A model generated the notes under the pieces. It searched no databases, was not told the DNA's origin, and saw only the letters and a list, made by a program, of their open reading frames with translations. The position numbers and the translations under genes were made by a program. A DNA stretch of 64,000 nucleotides from NCBI GenBank assembly GCA_002408205.1, contig DHQY01000009.1, positions 248,001 through 312,000 of the forward strand, given 5' to 3'. Source of the DNA: Bacteroidales bacterium UBA5326 (lineage in GTDB: Bacteria > Bacteroidota > Bacteroidia > Bacteroidales > UBA932). Shown one piece after another: positions 36,596 through 43,958 of the stretch (its first letter is position 1; each line of letters begins with the position of its first letter).

Positions 36596-36853
36596 ATGCG
36601 AAGGGGAAAATATAGACAGAAAAACAAGTATATCTACGTCAAAAATGATCCTGAGAACTACTCCATCATGACGACCTGTGGTTCACAAGAGCTGGCATTA
36701 AAATGGGCAGAAACAAAATGTCAGGAATATAAAGATTTATGTTTTCACAAGCATAACCCTTGTACGATGGTCTTTCGGCTTGTTCGGCAATTAATTGGAC
36801 AAGATGAAGACTTGAACAAAGAACTGAGCACTGTCAAACTCGGTCATAGCTAA
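36596..36853 (+). CDS. Small hypothetical protein
   Basis: An 85-residue basic protein with several Cys and His residues (TTCGSQELALKWAETKCQ, CFHKHNPC). No known family is recognised. It lies 204 nt after abiEii, and the next gene converges on it with 9 nt between. The 36392-36595 gap contains a hairpin-like AAAAGCCCGG motif and no other gene. The ORF could be spurious. Confidence 0.4.
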   Translation: MRRGKYRQKNKYIYVKNDPENYSIMTTCGSQELALKWAETKCQEYKDLCFHKHNPCTMVFRLVRQLIGQDEDLNKELSTVKLGHS

Positions 36854-36862
36854 TTAATCTGA

Positions 36863-37609
36863 TTAGTTACCAGGTACTATTTCAGTCAGCGACGATTTCC
36901 CGAATTCATATAAGGGTTTGATCTTCATTTCTTCAAAAGGACTTTCCTCGACGTTCATAATTTTCTGGTCAGCTTCAATCTCCCACAGGAAGAATTTCAA
37001 ATTGCTTTCCGGGTTTATGATCTTTACATATTCAGTTATCTGTTTCTTAAAGTTATCACGATAGGAATCAGTTGCCTTATCATAAAAAACCTGGTAAACT
37101 ACAAACGCATTATTTGTGTCGTAGCAGGCTGAAGCAGTCCGGTGGAAAAACTGATAGCTGATATTCATTATGGATTTGTTATTCAGTCCCCTGGAAAAGG
37201 GCTCGATTAATTTAGTCCATGAACTGAGTACAAGCTGCCGATTGTTTGAATCGTCTCCTTTTTTTATCCATTTAGCAATAGTTTCCGGCTTGGAGTTTTT
37301 GGCATATTCTGTAAATTTGGCTTCAAGGGCAATTTTAAAACCTTGTCCGATAATCATTAAATCGGTCATGGAAGACTTCCCTCTGCCTGCAAGAGGCCTG
37401 GTAGGATATTCAAAACATAATGTTATATTTTGTCCCGACAGATTTAAACTTTCTAAAAGTGTTTTTAGATTCCCTTCAGTTTCTTTCCAGAATTGGACCA
37501 AAGGTATGCTTGAGGTCCTAAGGGTGTTAATTTTTGTACCCGAGAACTGGTCTAAAATGGTTTCGTAATCATACGAACCGGGATGTCCAAAGCGAAGATT
37601 TATGTTCAT
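36863..37609 (-). CDS. PD-(D/E)XK-like hypothetical protein
   Basis: A 248-residue cytoplasmic protein. The segment SSMTDLMIIGQGFKIALEAKF shows Asp, about 12 residues, then E-A-K, the arrangement of a PD-(D/E)XK nuclease active site; it is flanked by predicted alternating strands and helices. No methyltransferase or specificity gene is nearby. It may be a restriction-like defence protein beside AbiE, or a non-restriction member of the fold. The family is not firmly identified. Confidence 0.6.
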   Translation of the reverse strand: MNINLRFGHPGSYDYETILDQFSGTKINTLRTSSIPLVQFWKETEGNLKTLLESLNLSGQNITLCFEYPTRPLAGRGKSSMTDLMIIGQGFKIALEAKFTEYAKNSKPETIAKWIKKGDDSNNRQLVLSSWTKLIEPFSRGLNNKSIMNISYQFFHRTASACYDTNNAFVVYQVFYDKATDSYRDNFKKQITEYVKIINPESNLKFFLWEIEADQKIMNVEESPFEEMKIKPLYEFGKSSLTEIVPGN

Positions 37610-37631
37610 TACTATAATATATTATAACAAA

Positions 37632-37664
37632 GAAAGAATCTCGAATACGTATCAAGATTCTTTC
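37632..37664 (-). terminator. Hairpin after the 37683-38231 DUF4402 gene
   Basis: GAAAGAATCT (37632-37641) and AGATTCTTTC (37655-37664) are perfect 10-bp arms with a 13-nt loop; on the minus strand TTTGTTAT follows. It lies between the DUF4402 stop and the start of the PD-(D/E)XK-like gene, and should separate the two. Confidence 0.65.
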
Positions 37665-37682
37665 CTAAAGTTGTGATATATT

Positions 37683-38231
37683 TTAGTTATAAGCAACAGT
37701 AACATTAAAGTTGCCAGTATATTGGCCAGAAGCCTGATTGGCGACAAGATGTAAAGTAGCTCCTACACTAAGATCTTGTGATCCAGATTCAGATAAAGTA
37801 CCAGTTGTGCCGGGGGTGCTTTTGAATGTGTCAACCTCCATTGTTTGAGTTCCATTGGATATTGTTATAGTTTCATCAGCAGGGAGGGTAATAGCATATG
37901 TATAACCCGGTTCACCGGTAACAGTAAAGTTAGCAGCAGATCTTGTGCCTGCAGCAGCGGCTCCAGTAAATGCCTGAGCTCCGCCAGTATATGTAGCTGT
38001 GGTTGCACCAGGAGCGACTACAACAGTACCGGCAGCGGTAGCAGAGGTTACGATGTTACCAAAGCGCAAAGCACTTCCATCAACTAGTTCAATACCAAGA
38101 GGCTTGATAATAGTTGCAGAAGCATTACTAGTGGCTGTGCTCTGATTGTTATATTGGGCGAAAGAGGTAGCTGCGAATCCGAAGATGGCAGCAGATAAAG
38201 TGATCAGTTTGAGAATGCGATTTGTTTTCAT
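37683..38231 (-). CDS. DUF4402 secreted protein
   Basis: A 182-residue secreted protein with a signal peptide (LITLSAAIFGFAATSFAQ). DUF4402 features are ATIIKPLGIELVDGSALRFGNIV, AANFTVTGEPGYTYAITLPAD, and DLSVGATLHLVANQASGQYTGNFNVTVAYN at the end. It is Ala/Thr/Gly rich, as expected for a surface fibre subunit. The -7 box TACTTTTG is on the minus strand at 38304-38311, giving a leader of about 65 nt. Confidence 0.88.
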   Translation of the reverse strand: MKTNRILKLITLSAAIFGFAATSFAQYNNQSTATSNASATIIKPLGIELVDGSALRFGNIVTSATAAGTVVVAPGATTATYTGGAQAFTGAAAAGTRSAANFTVTGEPGYTYAITLPADETITISNGTQTMEVDTFKSTPGTTGTLSESGSQDLSVGATLHLVANQASGQYTGNFNVTVAYN

Positions 38232-38303
38232 AATGAATGTTATTTATTTGTTTGTTTGTTTTTTTTTGTCTACTTAATTTTGAACTGTTTTGGAAACGCG
38301 GTG

Positions 38304-38311
38304 CAAAAGTA
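38304..38311 (-). promoter_or_regulatory. -7 box of the 37683-38231 DUF4402 gene
   Basis: TACTTTTG on the minus strand, 73 nt upstream of the ATG. Confidence 0.55.
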
Positions 38312-38400
38312 TTTGTGTGATTCTTGTTTTAAAAGTGTTTTCAACAGATTGGTTGTTCATATCTACCAAGGTCGTGTTTTTTTCTACGAATCCCTGTTAA

Positions 38401-38916
38401 TTAAAATTGTATGGTAATTACGAAATCCGATGTATTTTGATATAGTCCCACATTGGGATTGGCAGGAACTGTAAGCCAGCCGCCTACGTTAAATGTGGTT
38501 TCTCCGCCTGACCCAATTGTGTTGTTCCAGTTGGTTATGTCGATACCGGAAACCGTCATGGTTCCGGTCCCGTTGGTGTTTGTCAGAGTAAATGAAGAGG
38601 GAGTGGAAATAGAGAAGCTGGCGCCGGCTGTTCCCAGTACTGTAAACTGAGCTGCCTGGGGAGTGTTGCTGGACCCCGAAGGGGCGGTAATTCCCGAGTA
38701 AGTCATCTGACCGTTAGGTGCAATATGTACAGACCCCTCTGTGTTCCCTTTTATTAAACTTCCAAAATTCAGGTCCTTGTCTTTTCTGACACTGCTGCCT
38801 TCAACTACTGTAGCCGATGCGGTTGCCGTTGCGGTATTCTGAGCGTTTGCAACAGCGGCAAACCCAAGAAAAATAATTGAAATGGTCAGAAACTTTAAAT
38901 TGAACGTTGTTTTCAT
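38401..38916 (-). CDS. DUF4402 secreted protein
   Basis: A 171-residue paralogue with a signal peptide (LTISIIFLGFAAVANAQ). DUF4402 segments are GSSVRKDKDLNFGSLIKGNTEG, AAQFTVLGTAGASFSISTPSS, and TFNVGGWLTVPANPNVGLYQ with the terminal strand SDFVITIQF. It has its own promoter (TTG...TACCTTTG), so the DUF4402 genes here are separate transcription units. Confidence 0.87.
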   Translation of the reverse strand: MKTTFNLKFLTISIIFLGFAAVANAQNTATATASATVVEGSSVRKDKDLNFGSLIKGNTEGSVHIAPNGQMTYSGITAPSGSSNTPQAAQFTVLGTAGASFSISTPSSFTLTNTNGTGTMTVSGIDITNWNNTIGSGGETTFNVGGWLTVPANPNVGLYQNTSDFVITIQF

Positions 38917-38950
38917 ATAGATAAATTTTTATAGCTTTTTAAAAGTGACG

Positions 38951-38980
38951 CAAAGGTACCTCGCGAATAAAGCCATGCAA
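38951..38980 (-). promoter_or_regulatory. Promoter of the 38401-38916 DUF4402 gene
   Basis: On the minus strand TTGC near 38977-38980, an 18-nt spacer and TACCTTTG at 38951-38958 fit the Bacteroidota consensus. The ATG lies 35 nt downstream. Confidence 0.6.
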
Positions 38981-39068
38981 GATTTTTCAACAAAAAGCCG
39001 AAATTTTTCAACATAACAGGTTCTTACATCTATTGATGAAAGAACGGAAAGGGGAATGGGAATAAAAA

Positions 39069-39593
39069 TCAGTAATTAACAGATACGTTAAAACTTCCGG
39101 AATACGAACCTTTAGTTTGTTGAGCTCCAATGTGCAAGGTGGCTCCCACATAAAAAGTGCCTGCGCCGCTGCTATTAAGCGTTTCCGACGAGTTATCAGT
39201 AAAATTGTTTACAGTCATGGTGTTGGATCCCGGCCCGGAAAGAGTGACAGAATTGGGCAGACTGATAGAATAAGAGGTGCCGGCGGTGCCGGTAATAGAA
39301 AAACAGGCTGCGTTGAAGGTGTCCTGGGAAAGAACCGATACGCCGCCGGTACTTGTACGCGAGGCAGAGGCACTCGCATAAATAATAACCGTGCCGGGCG
39401 TGTTCCCGGGAACAACGGACCCGAAACTCAGATCCATATCCTTGTTGAGGGTAAGGGGTATCTCAATGATAGCGCCGGCCGGTAAATTGGTGAGTGTCTG
39501 TGAGGCCGATGAGGTCTGCTGTCCCAACGTTACCAGGCAGTGTCCCAGTAATGTGATGGTCAGTAGTCCTTTTATGACGGATAGACGGCCCAT
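39069..39593 (-). CDS. DUF4402 secreted protein
   Basis: A 174-residue paralogue with a signal peptide (GLLTITLLGHCLVTLGQQ). Typical segments are PLTLNKDMDLSFGSVVPGNTPGTV, ACFSITGTAGTSYSISLP, and FYVGATLHIGAQQTKGSYSGSFNVSVNY. It is divergent from the response-regulator gene, and their -7 boxes are only 10 bp apart, which suggests linked control. Confidence 0.87.
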   Translation of the reverse strand: MGRLSVIKGLLTITLLGHCLVTLGQQTSSASQTLTNLPAGAIIEIPLTLNKDMDLSFGSVVPGNTPGTVIIYASASASRTSTGGVSVLSQDTFNAACFSITGTAGTSYSISLPNSVTLSGPGSNTMTVNNFTDNSSETLNSSGAGTFYVGATLHIGAQQTKGSYSGSFNVSVNY

Positions 39594-39621
39594 GGCATGT
39601 CGCGCTTTTGGATTTTATGCT

Positions 39622-39647
39622 CAAAGATACAAATTTTTATACATTTG
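39622..39647. promoter_or_regulatory. Divergent -7 boxes: DUF4402 gene and response regulator
   Basis: TATCTTTG on the minus strand (39622-39629) serves the DUF4402 gene. TACATTTG on the plus strand (39640-39647) ends 4 nt before the response-regulator ATG. The two promoters overlap face to face, so polymerase binding at one should exclude the other. Confidence 0.55.
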
Positions 39648-39651
39648 CACT

Positions 39652-40956
39652 ATGGTTAAAATTCTGGTCATTGAAGATGATGCCGCTTTTAACGTGTTGC
39701 TGAAAACGTGGCTGGCAAAAAGCGGATTTAAAGCAGACGGAGTTCTTTCCGGGGGAGAAGCTATGAAAGCACTTCAGGCTCAGGTATATGACATTGTGCT
39801 CTCCGACCTTCGCCTCCCCGATACCGACGGGCTCTCGCTCCTGAAATGGATAAAAGAAACATCGCCCGACAGTGCCGTGTTTATCATGACGGGCTATGCC
39901 GATATCCAGACCGCCGTTCAGGCAATGAAGCTGGGTGCTCTGGATTACCTTGAAAAACCGGTGGACCCGTTGTTGCTCAAACAGAAAATAGAGGAAGTAC
40001 TCCGGAGCAAAGACAGGGTGCATGAACGCATACCTTTTATTAAAGGGGACAGTCCGGCTTCACAAAAAGTATACGATTATATCATGTTGGTGGCTCCCAC
40101 ACTGCTCTCGGTGCTTATCTCGGGAGACAGCGGTACGGGCAAGGAATATGTGGCCAACCATATCCATCAGAACAGTCCCCGCCGGAACGGTCCCTTTGTG
40201 GCAGTAGACTGCGGGGCCATTCCAAAGGATCTGGCATCGAGCGAGTTGTTCGGACACCTGAAGGGGTCCTTTACCTCGGCCATTAACGATAAAAAAGGGG
40301 CGTTTGAAATGGCCGACGGAGGTACGCTCTTCCTGGACGAGATCGGCAACCTTTCCCCGGACGTTCAGATGCAACTGCTCCGGGCGCTCCAGGAGGGAGT
40401 CATTAAGCCGGTGGGCAGTTCCCGTACCGTAGAGGTGAATATCCGTATTATAACGGCCACCAACGTAGATCTGACCCAGTCCATTGCGCAGGGTCGGTTC
40501 CGTGAGGACCTTTACCACCGGATTAATGAGTTTCAGCTGCATATGCCCAGGCTGCAGGACCGGGGAGCGGATATCCTGTTGTTCGCCAATCATTTTTTAG
40601 AATACGCCAACCGGCAGATGAACAAGCATATAGAGGGATTTACCCAGCAGGCCGAGCAATTGCTCATGTCTTATACGTGGCGGGGTAACCTGCGTGAATT
40701 GCGGAATGTGGTTAAGCGGACCGTCCTGCTGGCGCCGGGACCGAAAATCACACCGGCAGATCTTCCCGAGGAAATGCAGACGCTCCGCTGGATGCCTGAA
40801 CCCCAGGCCGTTCAGACGCTAAAGGAACAACATGAACGTCAGATGATTGCAGAAGCGCTCGTGCGTACGCGCAACAACCGCACCAAGGCGGCCCGGCTGC
40901 TGGGAGTGGACAGAAAGACGTTATATAATAAAATGAAGCTTTATAACCTCGAGTAA
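39652..40956 (+). CDS. NtrC-type sigma54-dependent response regulator
   Basis: A 434-residue protein. The receiver domain (1-115) has Asp9/Asp10, phospho-acceptor Asp52 and Lys102. The AAA+ domain has Walker A GDSGTGKE (158-165) and Walker B LFLDE. The C-terminal Fis-type HTH is NRTKAARLLGVDRKTLYNKM. The GAFTGA loop that contacts sigma54 reads GSFTSA (205-210), an unusual double change. ATG 39652 matches the receiver start; a longer frame reading through the DUF4402 gene was rejected. Its 3' end overlaps the convergent kinase gene by 36 nt. Confidence 0.93.
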   Translation: MVKILVIEDDAAFNVLLKTWLAKSGFKADGVLSGGEAMKALQAQVYDIVLSDLRLPDTDGLSLLKWIKETSPDSAVFIMTGYADIQTAVQAMKLGALDYLEKPVDPLLLKQKIEEVLRSKDRVHERIPFIKGDSPASQKVYDYIMLVAPTLLSVLISGDSGTGKEYVANHIHQNSPRRNGPFVAVDCGAIPKDLASSELFGHLKGSFTSAINDKKGAFEMADGGTLFLDEIGNLSPDVQMQLLRALQEGVIKPVGSSRTVEVNIRIITATNVDLTQSIAQGRFREDLYHRINEFQLHMPRLQDRGADILLFANHFLEYANRQMNKHIEGFTQQAEQLLMSYTWRGNLRELRNVVKRTVLLAPGPKITPADLPEEMQTLRWMPEPQAVQTLKEQHERQMIAEALVRTRNNRTKAARLLGVDRKTLYNKMKLYNLE

Positions 40957-43440
40957 GGCGGCTCCTTCTGTAAGCACTTTGATTGTTTTTTCCGTTTCGG
41001 TACTGCGGCTGCGTTCCAGCACTCCGAGTTCCGCAGCCAGGGGGGACTGCAGTTGGCGGAACATGGGCAGCATTTTATGTGCGACCACACTCACCCGTTC
41101 GTGATCTCCCTTGTCGAAGGCTTCCTGCATGACGGCCAGGCTGTCTCTGGCCGAAGAATAAAATACATTCATTACCTGCGATACGGCCTCGAGGTCCCAG
41201 TCCACCATCTTTCCCAGTTCCGTAAGACAGAATCCTTCGTACGAAACGGATGATTTGATGTTATTCAATACTTTGTTTAATTGGGCAGATACAAAAGGCT
41301 TGGATAAATGGGCCGTAAAACCCCTTTCCAGATAATCCCGGTTGGTATATAAGCTGTTGGCGGTAACGGCAATAACCGGAATTTCTCCCTTTTCCTTTAT
41401 TTGTTTAAGTAAATGGAACCCGTCCCCGTTAGGCATCTGGATGTCTGTGAGTACCACATCTACCTTAATCCTTTCCAGCATCGAGAGAGCCTTTGCGGCA
41501 TTTCCGGCGGTGGCCACCAGGTGGCCGTTTCGTCTGAGCATTTCGGCCGAGAGGGAGACCTGTCCCGGCTCGTCGTCCACAACCAGAACACGCAACGGAT
41601 TTCCCGCACTATATAACATAGGTATATCATAATCTGTCCCGGCCGGTTCCTGGGCCGCCTGGTCCGAGAGTTCTACCGGCAGCGAAACGCAAAAACTGCT
41701 GCCTCCCTCCTCGTTCTGTTTTACCGTAATCCTGCCTCCAAAAAGGTCTGTCAGCCGCTTGACAATAGAGAGTCCCAGGCCCACGCCTTCTTTTCCCGGG
41801 TTCCTGGGCTGCTCCACCCGTGTGAATTCTTCAAAAATATGTTGCTGGGCTTCGGCGGAGATACCCGTCCCGGTATCGTACACACAGAAGAACAGGCTGT
41901 TATTGTCCAGCGATACGGTCAGGTCAATATGGCCTTTCTCCGTGAACTTGACCGCGTTGGACAACAGGTTCATCACAATTTGTCGCAAGCGCATGGCATC
42001 GGTCACTACGCATTGACCGGGCGTAACGTCTGACTGCAGGTTTAGGTAGACGCCCTTCTTTCGCGCCGTTGGTTCAAAAACAGCAATGGCTTCGCGGAAC
42101 AGCCTGTTAAGTGGCGTGGCCGAGGGGTTCAACTGCGTCTTTTTGGCTTCCAGCCGGTAATATTCCAGCAGGTTTCCCAGAAGTTCCATAACGTGTTCGG
42201 CCGAGTGAGTCATGGGATCGAGGTATTCACGGAGTTGCTGGTCTGTGCTTTTCCCTGAAGGCTGACGGAGCAGATCCAGGTAGCCGATTATGGCGCTTAA
42301 CGGGGCTTTTATATCATGAGTCACGGTAAGCAGCAGTTTTTCCCGGCTGTTCATGAGTTCTTCGGCCCGGATCCTGGCTATTTCGAGTGCTCTTCTGTAC
42401 CGGCGGCTTTTGTTAAGGTCCACGAAAATAAGAATGGTGGAAAGCAGAATGATAAACAGGGCGATGGCTCCCAGTATGGATAGCGAATTGCCGGCCTGTG
42501 CCAGGGAAGATCGCCTGGTTTCCAATGCGGAAAGCGTAGTGTTTAGCCACTCTTTGTTCAGTTCTTCCAACAGTATGTTAATTTGCTGGTTGAGTGCCCG
42601 GTCCGTTTCAATAAGCAGTTCAAGCTGTAGCGAAATGGAACGGAGCTGTTTCTGACGCTGCGCCTCCACGTCGTCCAATACCTTCATGACCGCCTGAACC
42701 ACCGTGTCTTTGTTTGGCTCCTTTTGTGCCACAGCCAGAGGTGTGCCGGGGATCACCCGAACCAGCGAATCGGTGATGGTCCGCCGAATCTGTTTGATCT
42801 CAACAATACTGTCCTGCGTTTTGGACGGCGAGAACGCATTGCTCAGCCGTTCAAAAAAAGTGCGCCGGGGCTGTTTAACGGCTGTTGTGATGGTGTCGTA
42901 AATAATCTCCTCACGAATGGTAACCGGGGGAGCGGGTTTTGAAACCACCTCGGCCATCCGGGCAGACTGCGTTATAGTGGGAAGAGGGGTAAGTACCCGG
43001 TCTACCTTTCTTTCGACCTCCTTATTAGTGCGCCGGCTGAGTTCGCGCTGTTGTTTGGCAATGTCCTGAATATTTACGTCGCGGTATAGCAGCAGGCTGT
43101 CTATCTGGTCCAGGATCAACAGCTGACGCTGCATGGAGGTTACCTGGGCCAGCGAATCGAGCATAAGGGCCACCCGGTCCAGGGCTTCTTTGTACAGGTC
43201 GTAGTTTTCCGATCTGGGGTCCTGAATAAACCGGGTGCCGAGCCATTCGGCCTCGTACAACAGCGATATAGTATTGCTTATGAGCAGGCTGCGTTCCAGT
43301 ATTTCTTCCTTGCGGTCATCTGTCTGGAAGAGAAAGGGATAAACGCGCTTATACACGTACCATCCGGTGCCTGCCGTAAGGGCCACAAGCAGCACATAAC
43401 TGACCACTACTTTTATCCGGAAGCCTGTATCTGGTTTCAT
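40921..43440 (-). CDS. Hybrid histidine kinase with receiver and HPt domains
   Basis: An 839-residue membrane kinase. TM1 (VVVSYVLLVALTAGTGWYVY) and TM2 (ILGAIALFIILLSTILIFVD) enclose a periplasmic coiled-coil-rich sensor of about 300 residues. HisKA has LLTVTHDIKAPLSAIIGYL (His near 373), and the ATPase domain NLLSNAVKF, DTGTGIS and GVGLGLSIV. The receiver has VLVVDDEPGQ with Asp in LTDIQMP (near 661), and the HPt domain AHKMLPMF (near 786). All phosphorelay residues are present. The start was set at MKPDTGFR. It likely phosphorylates the convergent sigma54-type regulator. Confidence 0.93.
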   Translation of the reverse strand: MKPDTGFRIKVVVSYVLLVALTAGTGWYVYKRVYPFLFQTDDRKEEILERSLLISNTISLLYEAEWLGTRFIQDPRSENYDLYKEALDRVALMLDSLAQVTSMQRQLLILDQIDSLLLYRDVNIQDIAKQQRELSRRTNKEVERKVDRVLTPLPTITQSARMAEVVSKPAPPVTIREEIIYDTITTAVKQPRRTFFERLSNAFSPSKTQDSIVEIKQIRRTITDSLVRVIPGTPLAVAQKEPNKDTVVQAVMKVLDDVEAQRQKQLRSISLQLELLIETDRALNQQINILLEELNKEWLNTTLSALETRRSSLAQAGNSLSILGAIALFIILLSTILIFVDLNKSRRYRRALEIARIRAEELMNSREKLLLTVTHDIKAPLSAIIGYLDLLRQPSGKSTDQQLREYLDPMTHSAEHVMELLGNLLEYYRLEAKKTQLNPSATPLNRLFREAIAVFEPTARKKGVYLNLQSDVTPGQCVVTDAMRLRQIVMNLLSNAVKFTEKGHIDLTVSLDNNSLFFCVYDTGTGISAEAQQHIFEEFTRVEQPRNPGKEGVGLGLSIVKRLTDLFGGRITVKQNEEGGSSFCVSLPVELSDQAAQEPAGTDYDIPMLYSAGNPLRVLVVDDEPGQVSLSAEMLRRNGHLVATAGNAAKALSMLERIKVDVVLTDIQMPNGDGFHLLKQIKEKGEIPVIAVTANSLYTNRDYLERGFTAHLSKPFVSAQLNKVLNNIKSSVSYEGFCLTELGKMVDWDLEAVSQVMNVFYSSARDSLAVMQEAFDKGDHERVSVVAHKMLPMFRQLQSPLAAELGVLERSRSTETEKTIKVLTEGAALLEVIKLHFII

Positions 43441-43734
43441 ACGACTAAGGTAATAAAAATCCTGTGTAAATTGGGAAACGGGATGAGTGGCATTTTTTGT
43501 TGTGGAAAAATTCCACAACATTGGGGATTATTTACGCGGCTCCGGATGGTCTGTTCCCCGGGAATGAGATTTTTTGATTATTATTTGTTGGATTATCAGT
43601 AGTTTGGTAAAAATATTCTCCCGAATATGTGATTTGGAACACAATTTGACTTATTACCGAATAAAGATGTGGACGCGCGAGGAATTTTTTCATGCAAACA
43701 AAAAAACACTCCATCTTGGTTCGCGCAATTCATA

Positions 43735-43773
43735 GGAGGGATATCGGAAGGCGACGATATCCCTCCTTTTTTT
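43735..43773 (+). terminator. Strong hairpin terminator without an upstream plus-strand gene
   Basis: GGAGGGATATCG (43735-43746) pairs perfectly with CGATATCCCTCC (43755-43766) over 12 bp with an 8-nt loop, and T7 follows at 43767-43773. It is oriented to end plus-strand transcripts, yet the nearest upstream gene is on the minus strand. Confidence 0.8.
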
Positions 43774-43892
43774 GTCCCAAAACGAACCCAATTGCTGCGT
43801 TGCAGAACTTCTGCAAATCCTCACATACGAGAGTATGCTCCGGTCTTGCAGAAAACCTGCGCCTTGCACTTAGTCCCGTTTTGGGACAAAAA
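43769..43892. repeat. 114-bp element bounded by 16-bp inverted repeats
   Basis: TTTTTGTCCCAAAACG (43769-43784) and CGTTTTGGGACAAAAA (43877-43892) are perfect 16-bp inverted arms. The interior carries the first 58-bp repeat copy and two smaller hairpins (TTGCAGAA/TTCTGCAA and CATAC/GTATG). It looks like an intergenic palindromic repeat that may recur in the genome. Confidence 0.7.
43782..43839. repeat. 58-bp direct repeat, copy 1
   Basis: It begins ACGAACCCAATTGCTGCG and ends CGAGAGTATGCT; it differs from copy 2 by a single base (T versus G after ATTGC). The spacing between the copies is 119 bp. Confidence 0.85.
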
Positions 43893-43900
43893 CTCCGAGT

Positions 43901-43958
43901 ACGAACCCAATTGCGGCGTTGCAGAACTTCTGCAAATCCTCACATACGAGAGTATGCT
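43901..43958. repeat. 58-bp direct repeat, copy 2 (touches the cysS stop)
   Basis: It matches copy 1 at 57 of 58 positions. Its last two bases fall in the cysS stop codon, so the element abuts the end of cysS exactly. Confidence 0.85.

Larger units (their letters stand above)
43441..43956. other. Non-coding stretch with terminator and repeat element
   Basis: No gene is supported. The stretch contains a strong plus-strand terminator hairpin (43735-43773). A 114-bp element bounded by 16-bp inverted arms lies at 43769-43892, along with two 58-bp direct repeats. The short frames that cross the repeats read as low-complexity Cys/Ser/Arg peptides and look like translated repeat DNA. Confidence 0.6.

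Noticed and set aside
39391..39651. 87-residue N-terminal extension of the response regulator
   Set aside because: It is antisense to the DUF4402 gene; the receiver domain starts at ATG 39652.
43782..43958. Possible CRISPR array
   Set aside because: Only two 58-bp units with no regular spacers and no cas genes in the window.
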